The notes under the pieces: model-generated
What the model was told of the DNA's origin: nothing
The model's database searches: none
The model's input: the letters and a program-made list of their open reading frames with translations, nothing else
Shown: positions 17,824-27,066 of the stretch, one piece after another
How the letters are laid out: every line of letters starts with the position of its first letter
Numbering within the stretch: the first letter of the stretch is position 1
Assembly: GCF_002073975.1 (NCBI RefSeq)
Contig: NZ_CP020384.1
Span: 1,364,001 to 1,428,000, forward strand
Direction: 5' to 3'
DNA: 64,000 nucleotides
From: Rhodovulum sp. MB263
GTDB taxonomy: Bacteria; Pseudomonadota; Alphaproteobacteria; Rhodobacterales; Rhodobacteraceae
Position numbers and translations under genes: made by a program

Positions 17824-18033
17824 TTATGCCGCGTCGTCTTCGTCCAGGTCGATCTCGTCGGCTTGGGCCACGACCTCGCGTTCGTCGTAATGGCCGCAGG
17901 CCGCACAGACATGGTGCGGACGCTTCAGCTCGCCGCAGTTCGAGCACTCGGCGGGATTGTCCGCGACCAGAGCATCATGCGAACGGCGTTGGTTGCGGCG
18001 GGACCGCGTGACTTTATTCTGAGGGACAGCCAT
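17824..18033 (-). CDS. rpmF: Ribosomal protein L32
   Basis: L32 (69 aa) opens with [19 protein letters not shown], a basic rRNA-binding start, and has a zinc-ribbon with [21 protein letters not shown]. The acidic C-terminus ([10 protein letters not shown]) is common in alphaproteobacteria. It heads the rpmF-plsX-fabH unit and has a likely sigma-70 promoter in the 256-nt gap upstream. Confidence 0.96.
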   Translation of the reverse strand: MAVPQNKVTRSRRNQRRSHDALVADNPAECSNCGELKRPHHVCAACGHYDEREVVAQADEIDLDEDDAA

Positions 18034-18142
18034 GTCTCAACCTCGGTCTGGAGGGGCCTTGGCCCGGTGTTCTTTATGTGGGAACGCGCCTCTCTCAGCG
18101 CCCTTGGCGCGGCGTCCGACCCATCTTGCAAGCGAGGCCGGG

Positions 18143-18170
18143 AACATACTGCGATTCTGGTTGGGTGCAA
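18143..18170 (-). promoter_or_regulatory. Likely sigma-70 promoter of rpmF-plsX-fabH
   Basis: On the minus strand TTGCAC (18170-18165) and TATGTT (18148-18143) are separated by 16 nt, 110 nt before the rpmF start. This is a fair match for a high-GC genome. No experiment supports it. Confidence 0.45.
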
Positions 18171-18289
18171 GCCCCTTTCTGGTCCCTTGCGTGGAGGCGA
18201 CGCCCGGACGTGGCGCCAGTGCTGGCGGCAGGGCGCCGAGCGTCTGTCCCGTGGTCTGTCTCCCCGGGGGCGGGCGGGGTCCGGAGGGG

Positions 18290-18883
18290 TCAGTCGGACG
18301 TGCCGTCGCTGTCCGCGTCGTCGCCGGAGGGGCGCAGCCGGGCCAGTGCGGCAAAGGGTTTCAATTCGGCATCCTGCATCGGGGCCACGCCCGGCGCGGC
18401 AAAGACCGCCTCGCCGAGATCGGCCCCCTCGGCACGGGGATAGAGCGGCATCGCCAGGGCCAGCGCCTCTTCCATGACCAGGGCCAGGTCGAGCCTGTCG
18501 GGCAGCGGTTCCTCGTTGTCGTCCTCGGGCATTTCGATTTCTTCGGCCTCGGGTCGGGTTGGCATGTCGGCGCGGTAGAGGCGGAGCACGTCGGTGTCGA
18601 TCCGGGTGGAAACCGGCGCCAGGGTCACGACGCAGGGCTGCACCACCGTGGCGCCGAGGCTGGCCTCGAGGCGCCAGTCGGCCTGTCCCTCGGGACAGAG
18701 CTCGCCGAAAAAGCGCAGTTTTTTCAGTGTTGTTATCCCCAGTCGCTCGGCCAGCGCGGCGCGTTCTTCGGGATCGGGCACCAGCTCGAAGGCGATGGGC
18801 TCGCGGCTGCGAAGCCCGGCAAGCCGGAGGCTGCGGGGCGCTGTCTTTGCGGGGTTTCGGGGCTGTTCCGGCATGTTGGCCAT
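18290..18883 (-). CDS. yceD: YceD-family (DUF177) protein
   Basis: This 197-residue protein belongs to the YceD/DUF177 family, found next to rpmF in most bacteria and in plants and linked to 23S rRNA accumulation. Family features include two paired blocks: LRFFGELCPEGQADWRLEASLGATVVQPCVVTL, and an acidic middle followed by LDLALVMEEALALAMPLYPR. It lies 256 nt before rpmF in the same direction and is divergent from the BamE-like gene. The exact biochemical role is not established. Confidence 0.85.
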   Translation of the reverse strand: MANMPEQPRNPAKTAPRSLRLAGLRSREPIAFELVPDPEERAALAERLGITTLKKLRFFGELCPEGQADWRLEASLGATVVQPCVVTLAPVSTRIDTDVLRLYRADMPTRPEAEEIEMPEDDNEEPLPDRLDLALVMEEALALAMPLYPRAEGADLGEAVFAAPGVAPMQDAELKPFAALARLRPSGDDADSDGTSD

Positions 18884-18966
18884 GGTTCACGTTCCATTCT
18901 TGAACCCGGGGCGTGCGATCTGCTAAGCGGGATAGAAGTGAAAAACCCCTGTGACAAGAGGTTGCG

Positions 18967-19431
18967 ATGGCAAGGCCCCGCGCAGTGCACGCCAGATTGG
19001 CGCTGGCTGCCGTTCTCTCCGCCAGTCTTCTGGCGTGTTCTCCGATCCACCGCAGCCACGGCTATGCTCCGTCCGAGGAGGATCTGGCCGCGATCTCGGT
19101 GGGAGTCGATACCCGCGACAGCGTGGCCGAACTGGTCGGTCCGCCGACCATGGGCGGCGTGAAGCGCGACGAGGCGTGGTATTACGTGCAAAGCGACTGG
19201 AAGACGGTCGGCTTCCGCGAGCCGAAGGAAACCGAGCGCCAGGTCGTGGCGATTTCCTTCGACGACTCGGGGACGGTCGAGAATGTCGAACGGTTCGGGC
19301 TCGAGGACGGTCGCGTGATCGCGCTGAACCGTCGCGTGACCGAGGCAAACGTCAAGGGCGTTTCCTTCCTGCGGCAGCTTCTGGGCAATATCGGCCAGTT
19401 CAGCGCCGAGGATGTCCTGCGCGACCGCTGA
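18967..19431 (+). CDS. bamE: BamE/SmpA-family outer-membrane lipoprotein
   Basis: The 154-residue product has a lipoprotein signal: a basic start, a hydrophobic core, and LLAC with Cys24 as the acylated residue. The mature part contains the SmpA/OmlA fold (TRDSVAELVGPPTMGGVKRDEAWYYV, then VVAISFDDSGTVENVERFGL). BamE proteins stabilise the BAM complex that inserts outer-membrane beta-barrels. It is divergent from yceD, an arrangement common in alphaproteobacteria. Confidence 0.88.
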   Translation: MARPRAVHARLALAAVLSASLLACSPIHRSHGYAPSEEDLAAISVGVDTRDSVAELVGPPTMGGVKRDEAWYYVQSDWKTVGFREPKETERQVVAISFDDSGTVENVERFGLEDGRVIALNRRVTEANVKGVSFLRQLLGNIGQFSAEDVLRDR

Positions 19432-19497
19432 TCTCCGCTCCGGCCGTGCCCGACCGGGGGCCCGTCCGAGGGGTCCCGCGAGCTTGGGGGCGGAGGC

Positions 19498-19911
19498 TCA
19501 GGTTCCGCCTTCGGTGGTCTCCTCCGGTTCGAACGTCAGCGCCACGCCGTTGATGCAATAGCGCAATCCGGTCGGTGCCGGGCCGTCGGGAAAGACATGG
19601 CCCAGATGCGCGGCACAGCTGGCGCAATGCACCTCGGTACGCGTCATCAGAAGGCGCCGGTCGGTGCTCTCTCCCAGCGCGTCGGGGTCGACCGGGCGGG
19701 TGAAGCTGGGCCAGCCGCTACCGCTGTCGAACTTGTCGGCCTGATCGAAGAGCGGCGCGCCGCAGCAGAGGCAGGCGAAGGTGCCGGGCGTTTTCGGGAA
19801 GTTGTCATGCGAGAAGGGGCGTTCGGTTGCATGCTCGCGGGTTACCCGGTAGGCGAGATCCGGAAGCCGGTCTCGCCAGTCGGGGTCGGTCTCGGGCGTT
19901 TTCTGGGTCAT
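19498..19911 (-). CDS. msrB: Peptide methionine-R-sulfoxide reductase
   Basis: MsrB (137 aa) reduces methionine-R-sulfoxide in oxidised proteins. It has the two zinc-binding CxxC pairs (Cys47/Cys50 before GAPLF, and Cys96/Cys99 in HCASC), the block [12 protein letters not shown], and the catalytic cysteine in [13 protein letters not shown] (Cys119). Full-length single-domain form. It is convergent with the BamE-like gene and divergent from the acyltransferase gene. Confidence 0.94.
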   Translation of the reverse strand: MTQKTPETDPDWRDRLPDLAYRVTREHATERPFSHDNFPKTPGTFACLCCGAPLFDQADKFDSGSGWPSFTRPVDPDALGESTDRRLLMTRTEVHCASCAAHLGHVFPDGPAPTGLRYCINGVALTFEPEETTEGGT

Positions 19912-20019
19912 TTGGTCTCGCGGGTTCTGTCAGGGTTTCGTCACATCTTGTGTGATATCGGCCGTGGGACAATATCTAGGCGGGCAGTCCCGCCCCGCCA
20001 GCCCCCTGGAGCCGTCACG

Positions 20020-20766
20020 ATGCTGTCACTTCGCAAGGGTCGCTATGCCGCGCGGCTGGCCGAGACCCCGTCCGATATTCTCGCCGCACAGCGGCTGCGT
20101 TACCGCGCGTTCCGCGCCAGCAGGGCGCATCCCGAGGGGACCGACGCGGATGCCTTCGATACGCTCTGTCGTCATGTCCTGGTCGAAGAGACCCGCAGCG
20201 GTACCCTGGTCTGCTGCTTTCGGCTGCTGCCGCTGAGAGGTGGAGCCGAGATCGGGCAGAGCTACTCGGCGCAGTATTACGAGCTTTCCGCGCTCGAGGC
20301 CTTCGAGGGGCCGATGGTCGAGATGGGACGGTTCTGCATCCATCCGGACTGGCGCGATCCCGATATCCTGCGCGTGGCCTGGGGAGCGATGACCCGATTC
20401 GTCGATGAGGAAGGGGTCGAGATGCTGTTTGGCTGTTCATCTTTCCGGGGAACCGAGGCCGAGACCTACATGGATGCCTTCGCGCTTCTGCAGGACCGGC
20501 ATCTGGCGCCGAAGCGCTGGCTGCCGCGGGTCAAGGCGCCGAACGTGTTCCGCTTCGGGCAGATGCTGCGCCGGCGCAGGCCGGATGCCCGGCGGGCGAT
20601 GCTGGGCATGCCGCCGCTCCTGCGCAGCTATCTGGCGATGGGGGGGTGGGTGTCCGATCATGCGGTGGTCGACCGCGACCTCAACACCCTTCACGTCTTC
20701 ACCGGGCTCGAGATCCGGGCCATTCCGGCCTCCCGCAAGCGGCTGCTGCGTGCGGCGGGGGGATAA
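20020..20766 (+). CDS. olsB: GNAT-type acyltransferase of the OlsB family (ornithine lipid synthesis)
   Basis: This 248-residue protein resembles OlsB, which adds a 3-hydroxyacyl chain from ACP to ornithine as the first step of ornithine-lipid synthesis. Typical sequence: AQRLRYRAFRAS near residue 24, the acidic DAFDTLCRHVLVEE, VEMGRFCIHPDWRD, and a C-terminal LLRSYLAMGGWVSDHAVVDRDLNTLHVF. No olsA is adjacent. The hemolysin-like GNAT family also contains other N-acyltransferases, so the substrate is inferred. Confidence 0.7.
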   Translation: MLSLRKGRYAARLAETPSDILAAQRLRYRAFRASRAHPEGTDADAFDTLCRHVLVEETRSGTLVCCFRLLPLRGGAEIGQSYSAQYYELSALEAFEGPMVEMGRFCIHPDWRDPDILRVAWGAMTRFVDEEGVEMLFGCSSFRGTEAETYMDAFALLQDRHLAPKRWLPRVKAPNVFRFGQMLRRRRPDARRAMLGMPPLLRSYLAMGGWVSDHAVVDRDLNTLHVFTGLEIRAIPASRKRLLRAAGG

Positions 20767-20772
20767 GGCGTC

Positions 20773-20838
20773 CGGAATTTCGTACGAAATTCCGCAAGGT
20801 GGCCCTTGAGCTCCTGAAATTCTTCGGCGAAGAATTTC
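20773..20838. repeat. Two strong palindromes in the gap before the ABC-F gene
   Basis: CGGAATTTCGTACGAAATTCCG (split here as 11+11, 20773-20794) is a perfect 22-nt palindrome. 22 nt later GAAATTCTTCG-G-CGAAGAATTTC (20816-20838) is a perfect 11-bp stem around one base. Both share the half GAAATTC. They are AT-rich in a GC-rich genome. No T run follows, so they do not look like ordinary terminators. Confidence 0.8.
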
Positions 20839-20917
20839 GATGGCGACCGCCCTGTGCGCCGGGGCGCGCCTCGATCTGCCGCTTGACCGTCGTCAGTCGG
20901 CATCATACCCAGCGACC

Positions 20918-22753
20918 ATGGCCCGCGCACCCCTGCTTCAGCTTTCGTCGATATCGCTCACCTTCGGGGGAGATCCGGTCTTTTCCGGCCTCGATCTTGT
21001 GATCCAGGAAGGCGACCGGGTGGCACTGGTCGGTCGCAACGGGTCGGGCAAGTCGACGCTGATGAAGGTCATGGCGGGGCTGGTCGAGGCCGATTTCGGC
21101 ACCCGCGTGCTCTCTCCCGGCACCTCGGTCGGTTACATGGATCAGGAGCCCGATCTCTCGGCCTTTGCCACGCTGGGCGATTTCGCCGCCTCCGCGCTGG
21201 CGCCCGGCGAGGGCTACCGTGCCGAGATCGCGGCCGAGGGGCTCAAGCTCGATCTCGCCGCGTCGGCCGCCACCGCCTCGGGCGGCGAGCGCAGACGCGC
21301 GGCGCTGGCGCGCCTGCTGGCCACGGCGCCCGATCTCATGCTGCTGGACGAGCCCACCAACCATCTCGACATCGAGGCCATCGGCTGGCTCGAGACCCAG
21401 CTGGCCGAGACCCGGTCGGCCTATGTGCTGATTTCGCATGACCGCGCCTTCCTGCGCAATCTGACCCGGGCGACGCACTGGATCGACCGGGGCGAGGTTC
21501 GGCGCCATGATCGCGGCTTTGCGGCATTCGAGGACTGGCGCGACAAGGTATGGGCCGATGAGGACGAGGCGCGCCACAAGCTCGACCGCAGGATCAAGGC
21601 CGAATCGCGCTGGGCGGTCGAGGGCATCTCGGCCCGGCGCAAGCGCAACCAGGGTCGCCTGAGGGCGCTTCATGCCATGCGCGACGACCGCTCGTCGATG
21701 ATCCGCCGCCAGGGCACCGCGGCGATGGCACTGGAGGCGGGGCCCAAATCCGGCAAGCGGGTGATCGAGGCCACCGGCATCTCGAAGAGCTTCGGCGACC
21801 GGGTCATCCTGCGGCCTTTCTCGCTTCGCATCCAGCGCGGCGAGCGGGTGGCGCTGGTCGGCCCCAACGGCGTCGGCAAGACAACGCTGCTGAAGATGCT
21901 GACCGGCGAGCTTGCCCCCGACAGCGGCGAGCTGCGTCTCGGCACCAATCTCGAGATGGCGGTCTTCGATCAGAATCGCGCAGCGCTCGACCCCGACATG
22001 ACGCTTTGGGAAAGCCTTGCGGGCGATCCCGAGATGCGGGTCTCGGGCAAGGCCGACCAGGTTCTGGTGCGCGGCCAGCCCAAGCATGTCGTCGGCTATC
22101 TCAAGGAATTCCTCTTCGACGATGCCCAGGCCCGCGCCCCGGTGCGTTCGCTGTCGGGCGGCGAACGGGCGCGGCTGATGCTGGCCCGGATCATGGCGCG
22201 CGCCTCGAACCTGCTGGTGCTCGACGAACCGACCAACGATCTCGATGTCGAGACGCTCGATCTTTTGCAGGAGCTCGTGTCGGAGTTCGACGGCACCGTG
22301 CTTCTGGTCAGCCATGACCGCGATTTCCTCGACCGGGTCGCGACCACCACGGTCGCGATGGAGGGCGACGGCCGCGCGGTGGTCTATGCCGGTGGCTGGA
22401 GCGACTATCGCGCCCAGCGGGCCGAGAGCACGGCTTCCGACAGCGTCGCCGACCAGCCGGCAGCGAAGCGTTCTGGCGGGCGACCGAAATCCGCAGCGCC
22501 GGCCGAGGCGAAGAAGGCGGCCGGGCTCAGCTATACGGAAAAGCACCGGTTCGACGCGTTGCCGGGCGAGATGGAACGCCTCGAGGCCGAGATCGCCAAG
22601 CTCGAGGCGCTGCTCGAGGATCCCGAACTCTTCACGCGCGAGCCGGTCAAGTTCCGCAAGGCGACCGAGGCGCTGATGGCGCGGCAGGAGACCCTGGCAA
22701 AGGCCGAGGAAGACTGGCTGGACCTGGCCGAAAAGGCCGAGAACGCGGGCTAG
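20918..22753 (+). CDS. ABC-F family ATPase (Uup-like)
   Basis: This 611-residue protein has two ABC ATPase domains and no membrane part. Domain 1 has Walker A GRNGSGKST and signature ASGGERRRA. Domain 2 has GPNGVGKTT, LSGGERARL and LDEPTNDLD. The C-terminal 100 residues after a Lys/Pro-rich linker form a coiled coil (FDALPGEMERLEAEIAKLEALLEDPELF), as in Uup. ABC-F proteins act on ribosomes or in DNA/replication maintenance. A start at 20918 gives the standard MARAPLLQL; an earlier ATG at 20840 overlaps the palindrome. Confidence 0.9.
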   Translation: MARAPLLQLSSISLTFGGDPVFSGLDLVIQEGDRVALVGRNGSGKSTLMKVMAGLVEADFGTRVLSPGTSVGYMDQEPDLSAFATLGDFAASALAPGEGYRAEIAAEGLKLDLAASAATASGGERRRAALARLLATAPDLMLLDEPTNHLDIEAIGWLETQLAETRSAYVLISHDRAFLRNLTRATHWIDRGEVRRHDRGFAAFEDWRDKVWADEDEARHKLDRRIKAESRWAVEGISARRKRNQGRLRALHAMRDDRSSMIRRQGTAAMALEAGPKSGKRVIEATGISKSFGDRVILRPFSLRIQRGERVALVGPNGVGKTTLLKMLTGELAPDSGELRLGTNLEMAVFDQNRAALDPDMTLWESLAGDPEMRVSGKADQVLVRGQPKHVVGYLKEFLFDDAQARAPVRSLSGGERARLMLARIMARASNLLVLDEPTNDLDVETLDLLQELVSEFDGTVLLVSHDRDFLDRVATTTVAMEGDGRAVVYAGGWSDYRAQRAESTASDSVADQPAAKRSGGRPKSAAPAEAKKAAGLSYTEKHRFDALPGEMERLEAEIAKLEALLEDPELFTREPVKFRKATEALMARQETLAKAEEDWLDLAEKAENAG

Positions 22754-23380
22754 GGGCGCTCGGGCGGCGAGGCCGGCGCCGGGCGTCATGACCCGCCTGC
22801 CGCCGCTGCCGCGACCATGGGCGCCGGAGTCCCGACAGTCCCCCTTCTGACAGGTCGGGTGCATGGCAGACCCTGTTTCGCCGCTCGCCGCTCGCCGCTC
22901 GCCGCTCGCCGGGGCAGGGCGGCCGCACCGGAAATAAGACAGCATCATCCTCCCGCAGCCTGAAGCTTCCGCCCGACGGGACGGTGGCCGGGGCGGTGCC
23001 GTGACCGTTGGCGTCCCGGAACCGGACAGATCCGGGCCGTGTGGCGCAAGCGCATCGAGGCGGGTGGCCGCTTCCGCACCGAAGACCCTCGCAAAGCGCA
23101 GGAAACCGGCAGGGCGGCAAAGGGTTCAGGGGCGGGGCCCGGCGGCCAGTGCCACCACCTCGTCGAGGAAGAACAGGTCGGCATGGCGCCCCGGCGCCAT
23201 GACCGGGCGATGGTGGCCGCGAAACCCCATAAGACAGCAGATCCGGGTACGGTGGCGCCAGCGCGCCCGGCCCAAGCCGGCTCTCGGCATCGTGCCGGCA
23301 GCCGCGATTGCCGATGGAGAGACCGCGCGCCGGATGGCCCCGCATCTGCCCCAGGGACGTGACGCGGCTCAGCCGCGGGC
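22754..23380. other. Non-coding gap between ABC-F and SDR genes, with tandem repeat
   Basis: No gene is supported in these 627 nt. It holds four perfect copies of the 7-mer GCTCGCC (22883-22910) and two of the three copies of ATAAGACAGCA found in the window (22934 and 23229). Open frames here are high-GC shadows without family motifs. Confidence 0.6.
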
Positions 23381-24136
23381 TCATCTCATCCGCAGGCCCG
23401 CATCGAGCCGGATCACCTCGGCGTTCAGATAGCTGTTCTGCAGGATATGCAGCACCAGTGCTGCATATTCCGCCGGATCGCCCGGCCGGTGCGGGGGCGG
23501 CACATTGGCGGCGAGCCCGTCCATCACCTCCTGCCCCAGTCCCTCCAGCATCGGCGTGCGGAAAATCCCCGGCGCGATCGCCATCACCCGGATCCGGAGC
23601 CCCGCCAGATCGCGCGCCAGCGGCAGCGTCATTGCCGCGATGGCCCCTTTCGAGGCCGCATAGGCGGCCTGGCCCGTCTGCCCGTCATAGGCCGCGATCG
23701 AGGCGGTGTTGACGATCACCCCGCGGCAGCCTTCGTCATCGGGGGCATTCTGCGCCATCTCGGCTGCGGCCAGCCGGAGCACGTTGAAACTGCCGATCAG
23801 GTTGATCTCGACGGTGCGGCGAAAGCTCTCCAGCCCGTGCGGCCCGGACCGGCCCAGCGTGCGCTCGGCCGTCGCAATGCCCGCGCAGTTGATGCAGGCG
23901 GTGATGCCGCCCATCTGGGCCGAGGCCTCGCCGACGGCCTGCTCGACCGAGGGCTCGTCGGTCACGTCGACCGGCTGGAACCCCGCGCCGATCTCGGCCG
24001 CCAGTTCCATGCCGCGCTCGGTATCCCGGTCGAGAATGGTGACTGCCGCCTCGGCTGCACAAAGCGCGCGCGCGGTCGCCGCGCCAAGCCCGGAGGCGGC
24101 TCCGGTGACGATGGCCCTGGTTTCGCTGATCTGCAT
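23381..24136 (-). CDS. Short-chain dehydrogenase/reductase (3-hydroxyacyl-CoA dehydrogenase type 2-like)
   Basis: This 251-residue Rossmann enzyme has TGAASGLGAATA (nucleotide binding), DVTDEPSVEQAV, NCAGIA, and the active-site YAASKGA preceded by VNTASIAAYDGQTG. The pattern (Asp after strand 2, CINCAGI, PAEYAALVLHIL near the end) resembles the HSD17B10 / 3-hydroxy-2-methylbutyryl-CoA dehydrogenase group, so an NAD-dependent oxidation of a short hydroxyacyl-CoA is plausible. No acyl-CoA gene is adjacent, and the substrate is not certain. Confidence 0.8.
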   Translation of the reverse strand: MQISETRAIVTGAASGLGAATARALCAAEAAVTILDRDTERGMELAAEIGAGFQPVDVTDEPSVEQAVGEASAQMGGITACINCAGIATAERTLGRSGPHGLESFRRTVEINLIGSFNVLRLAAAEMAQNAPDDEGCRGVIVNTASIAAYDGQTGQAAYAASKGAIAAMTLPLARDLAGLRIRVMAIAPGIFRTPMLEGLGQEVMDGLAANVPPPHRPGDPAEYAALVLHILQNSYLNAEVIRLDAGLRMR

Positions 24137-24631
24137 CCGCCCCTCCGTTCTTCCAGAGTCCGTTTTGCCGAGAGCTACCCCCCGCGCGCGCGCCTTGTCC
24201 AGAGATCCCGGGAATACCAGAGACCCGGGCCGCGGACAGGCGCGGCCCGGGAGGCAGTGGCGCGGTGGCTGCGGAAAGACGGTGGCGCGGAAAAACGCCC
24301 GCGCATGGAACCCGGGCGCGCGGCCGGGGTTCTAGCCAGGAGTGTCAGCGGTTCCGGCGCTCTTGCTTTGGGGGATGCGGGCGGACTTCGCCTCTTTTGC
24401 GCGAAGTTCAGCCTGTCGCGGCGCAGGGGCCGGCCAGTATCTGCCGGTTCGGGCCGATCGCAGACCGCGACAGCTCACAAACTCGTGCGGGCCTCTTTTC
24501 ACGGGGCTGCAGGGGGATTTTGTTTAGGTCACGCGGGATGACCCCCGGTTCCGCAACCATGACTCAAAACACCGCCGATCCCCGGGGACCTCCCGGGGGC
24601 GCGGAGAACAACGAGAGGCAAGGAGAAGACA
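24137..24631. other. Non-coding gap upstream of the outer-membrane barrel gene
   Basis: No gene is supported in these 495 nt. The last 30 nt contain an AAGGAG ribosome-binding site for the barrel gene. The sequence around 24520-24540 is less GC-rich and is the likely promoter area, but I see no clear -35/-10 pair. Confidence 0.5.
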
Positions 24632-25240
24632 ATGACGTCCTATTTTGCAACCGCCGCCGTCGCACTGGGTCTGACCGCAGCGGCCACCGCTCCGGCAATG
24701 GCCGGCAGTTATTCCCCCGCTCCCGCCGAGCCGGTCATCGTGCCGGCCGTCCCCGCCGCCGCGCCTGATGGCGACTGGGGCGGGGCCTATCTCGGTCTGA
24801 GCTACGGCTATATCGACGTGAACACCGATAGCGGTGCGACGGATGACAACAGCGACGCTGTGGGCATCCATGCGGGCTACCGCTGGGACTTCGGCAAGAC
24901 CGTCGCCGGCGTCGAGGTCGAGTATGGCGAGCCCGATCTGGACTTCGTCAACAGCACCGGGACCGATAGCGGCAGTGTTGACAATGTCTGGCGGATCAAG
25001 GGCCAGTACGGCTATGATTTCGGCCGCACCCTGGCCTATGCGACCGCCGGTATCGTGCCGACCGACACGTCTTTCGGCAGCGAGACCGGGTATCTGATCG
25101 GTGTCGGTCTCGACTATCAGATGACCCCGAACTGGATGCTGGGCGCCGAAGTCACCTATGAGGACTTCGACGAATTCGGCAATTCGGGCGTCGGTGCCGA
25201 CGCGACCACCGCTGCGGTGCGTCTGTCCTACCGGTTCTGA
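24632..25240 (+). CDS. Small outer-membrane beta-barrel protein (Omp25/OmpA-barrel type)
   Basis: The 202-residue product starts with a clean signal peptide (MTSYFATAAVALGLTAAATA, cleaved near AMAG). After a Pro/Ala spacer it shows alternating strands ending in a terminal aromatic (RLSYRF), as in eight-stranded barrels. The patterns DWGGAYLGLSYGYIDV and GIHAGYRWDFGKTVAGVEVEY resemble the Omp25/opacity family of alphaproteobacteria. It is rich in Asp and lacks Cys. Function unknown; probably structural or surface related. A terminator follows. Confidence 0.85.
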   Translation: MTSYFATAAVALGLTAAATAPAMAGSYSPAPAEPVIVPAVPAAAPDGDWGGAYLGLSYGYIDVNTDSGATDDNSDAVGIHAGYRWDFGKTVAGVEVEYGEPDLDFVNSTGTDSGSVDNVWRIKGQYGYDFGRTLAYATAGIVPTDTSFGSETGYLIGVGLDYQMTPNWMLGAEVTYEDFDEFGNSGVGADATTAAVRLSYRF

Positions 25241-25356
25241 CCGGTTCCCGGATGCGCCCGGCCCGTCCCGCGGGATCTTCACGAGATCCTCGCGGGGCGA
25301 GCGCTGTCCGGGCTGCCCCGGATCGCCAGCCCTCCGGCCCGGCCTCTCCGGGGCAG

Positions 25357-25411
25357 AGAAAACCGGCCGCCATCGTTGTCCCTTGCTGAGGGGCATCGGT
25401 GGCGGTTTTCT
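25357..25411 (+). terminator. Terminator after the outer-membrane barrel gene
   Basis: AGAAAACCG at 25357 pairs with CGGTTTTCT ending at 25411, with further pairing inside the arms, and the downstream arm supplies the T run TTTTCTGTTT. It is 116 nt past the stop. Confidence 0.75.
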
Positions 25412-26505
25412 GTTTCCGGGCGACGCTGAACAGCAGCAGAGGCTGCCGGGCGTCGATCCCGAAACCGGGCAGGGCGCCGTGGCTGCGCCTCCGCCGGCTC
25501 CGGCCGCAGGGACGGATCGTCCGCGGGGCTCAGCGTCCGGCCCCGTCGGCCCGTCGGCACGCCCCATCGGTTGCATTCGGGATTCGGCGCAGGACCGGCC
25601 GCGTGCCGGACCGAACAGACGCCGCTTTAGCCATATGCGCGGGGGGATGCCTTCCGAACCGTCCTGTCCGATACCTGCCGATACTGTCGAGAAATCCGCT
25701 GACAGGCGCGCCGAGCGCCGTCTCACCAGACATGGTTCCGCTTTTTCGCGCCCCTGCCTGGCAAACTGGCCTTTTCTGCCCCTGTAGCGAGCGACAGTCC
25801 TGACCCGGGCGACCTCCCGGCTGCTGCCGGGTTTTTCAACAATATCCGTCCAGAGAGATCTGCCCACAGAGACCTGCTCAGAGATACGGGCCTTCGGGAC
25901 AGATCGCTGTCGGTGCGCGGCTGCCTCGGCATGGGGGAATGTCGGCCTCCTTGGCGGTCCTGCAACGCGGCTCGTCTGCGGGCTGTCCTTCGGCCGCGCT
26001 ATCGAGCGTGGCCGGGACCGTGGCACAGTCCGCATCCCTCGCGACTGTCACCGGGGCGGCCTCTCTGCGGCCTGCGCCCCTGATCAACCTGCCGACCGGG
26101 ATATGGGGCTCGGTGCCGGCATGGACCCCGGGGCCGGGGTGGCCGCTTCGCCCGCGGGCATTGCCCCTTCAGCCAGTGCGTCCCCGCGCATCCTCAGCAG
26201 CGCCGAAAGCGCGGCGCTGTCACGGGGCTGTGCGGGCCAGGTGCTCTCCCTCCATGGCTCCCGGAAGGAGGCGGAAATGCGGGGATGTTGCCGACGGGGC
26301 AGGGCGCCGGGCCGCAGAGCCTCTAAACCGGCCAGAAGCCCGCTGGCGTCTTCGGCTCTGCCAACAGGCCCTGCCGCTGGCGTGTCCGGGTGACAGGACC
26401 AGGTGAGGACCGCGCGTCGCGCAATGGCCGGGATCGCCCCGGGTCATGGCCTGCCCGCCTGTCCGGGGTGCGGGGCGGCAAGGAACCGGGCGCATTGGGC
26501 CGCTG
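25412..26505. other. 1.1-kb gap with no recognised gene
   Basis: All open frames in this stretch look like GC-driven shadows; none shows a known motif, a good ribosome-binding site or codon use like the neighbours. It could be decayed coding DNA, but I cannot name a parent gene. Confidence 0.5.
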
Positions 26506-26871
26506 TCAGCCGAGCCCTTCCCTGATCCGGCGCGGCAGGCCTGCGCGTACCGTCGCGTGGCTTTCGCGCAGCCGGTGCGCCAGTTCATCGGCGCTCAGCG
26601 CCCCGAGCCCGAGCGCAATCCAGCCGCCGCGCGGCAGGTAGGGCGCCTTTGCGGCGCGGCCGGTCTCGATCAGCATGGCCGCGAATTCGGCATCGGCGCA
26701 TTTCACCGAGATCCGGCCCGAGCCCGGCGCCAGCAGCGCGAAGATCCTGCCGCCGACCTTCCAGACCTCGGTGCCGGGGCCGAAGGGCTGGCTGCGCGCG
26801 GCACCGGGCAGGGCGTCGCAGAAGGCACAGAGCGCGTCTTCGGTCATCGGGATGTCGGATGTCTCGGTCAT
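26506..26871 (-). CDS. MmcQ/YjbR-family DNA-binding-like protein
   Basis: This 121-residue protein matches the MmcQ/YjbR (CyaY-like fold) family: ALPGAARSQPFGPGTEVWKVGGRIFALL, SVKCADAEFAAMLIE, then PYLPRGGWIALGLG and an Arg-rich helix near the end (LAHRLRESHATVRAGLPRRI). Such proteins are about 115-125 aa and of unclear role, perhaps DNA binding. It is divergent from cysS with a 195-nt gap that holds one ATAAGACAGCA copy. Confidence 0.85.
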   Translation of the reverse strand: MTETSDIPMTEDALCAFCDALPGAARSQPFGPGTEVWKVGGRIFALLAPGSGRISVKCADAEFAAMLIETGRAAKAPYLPRGGWIALGLGALSADELAHRLRESHATVRAGLPRRIREGLG

Positions 26872-27066
26872 GGGGGCGCTCCGCCGGGAGGGGAGAGGCT
26901 TGGCAGCCTCCCGTCGCGCTGATAAGACAGCAGCATGACGACCGCCCGCAACCCCATTTGCTGCATTACCCGCTGACATCCCCCGGGCGGGACGGGCGTC
27001 GTATTTCCATCTTTCAGGATATGTGCCAGAACCCGCCGCGGGACGCGCGCGAAGGATCTGGACCGC

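Noticed and set aside
22883-22910. The GCTCGCC tandem as a CRISPR-like array
   Set aside because: Units are seven nt with no spacers. No CRISPR array or cas gene was seen anywhere in the window.
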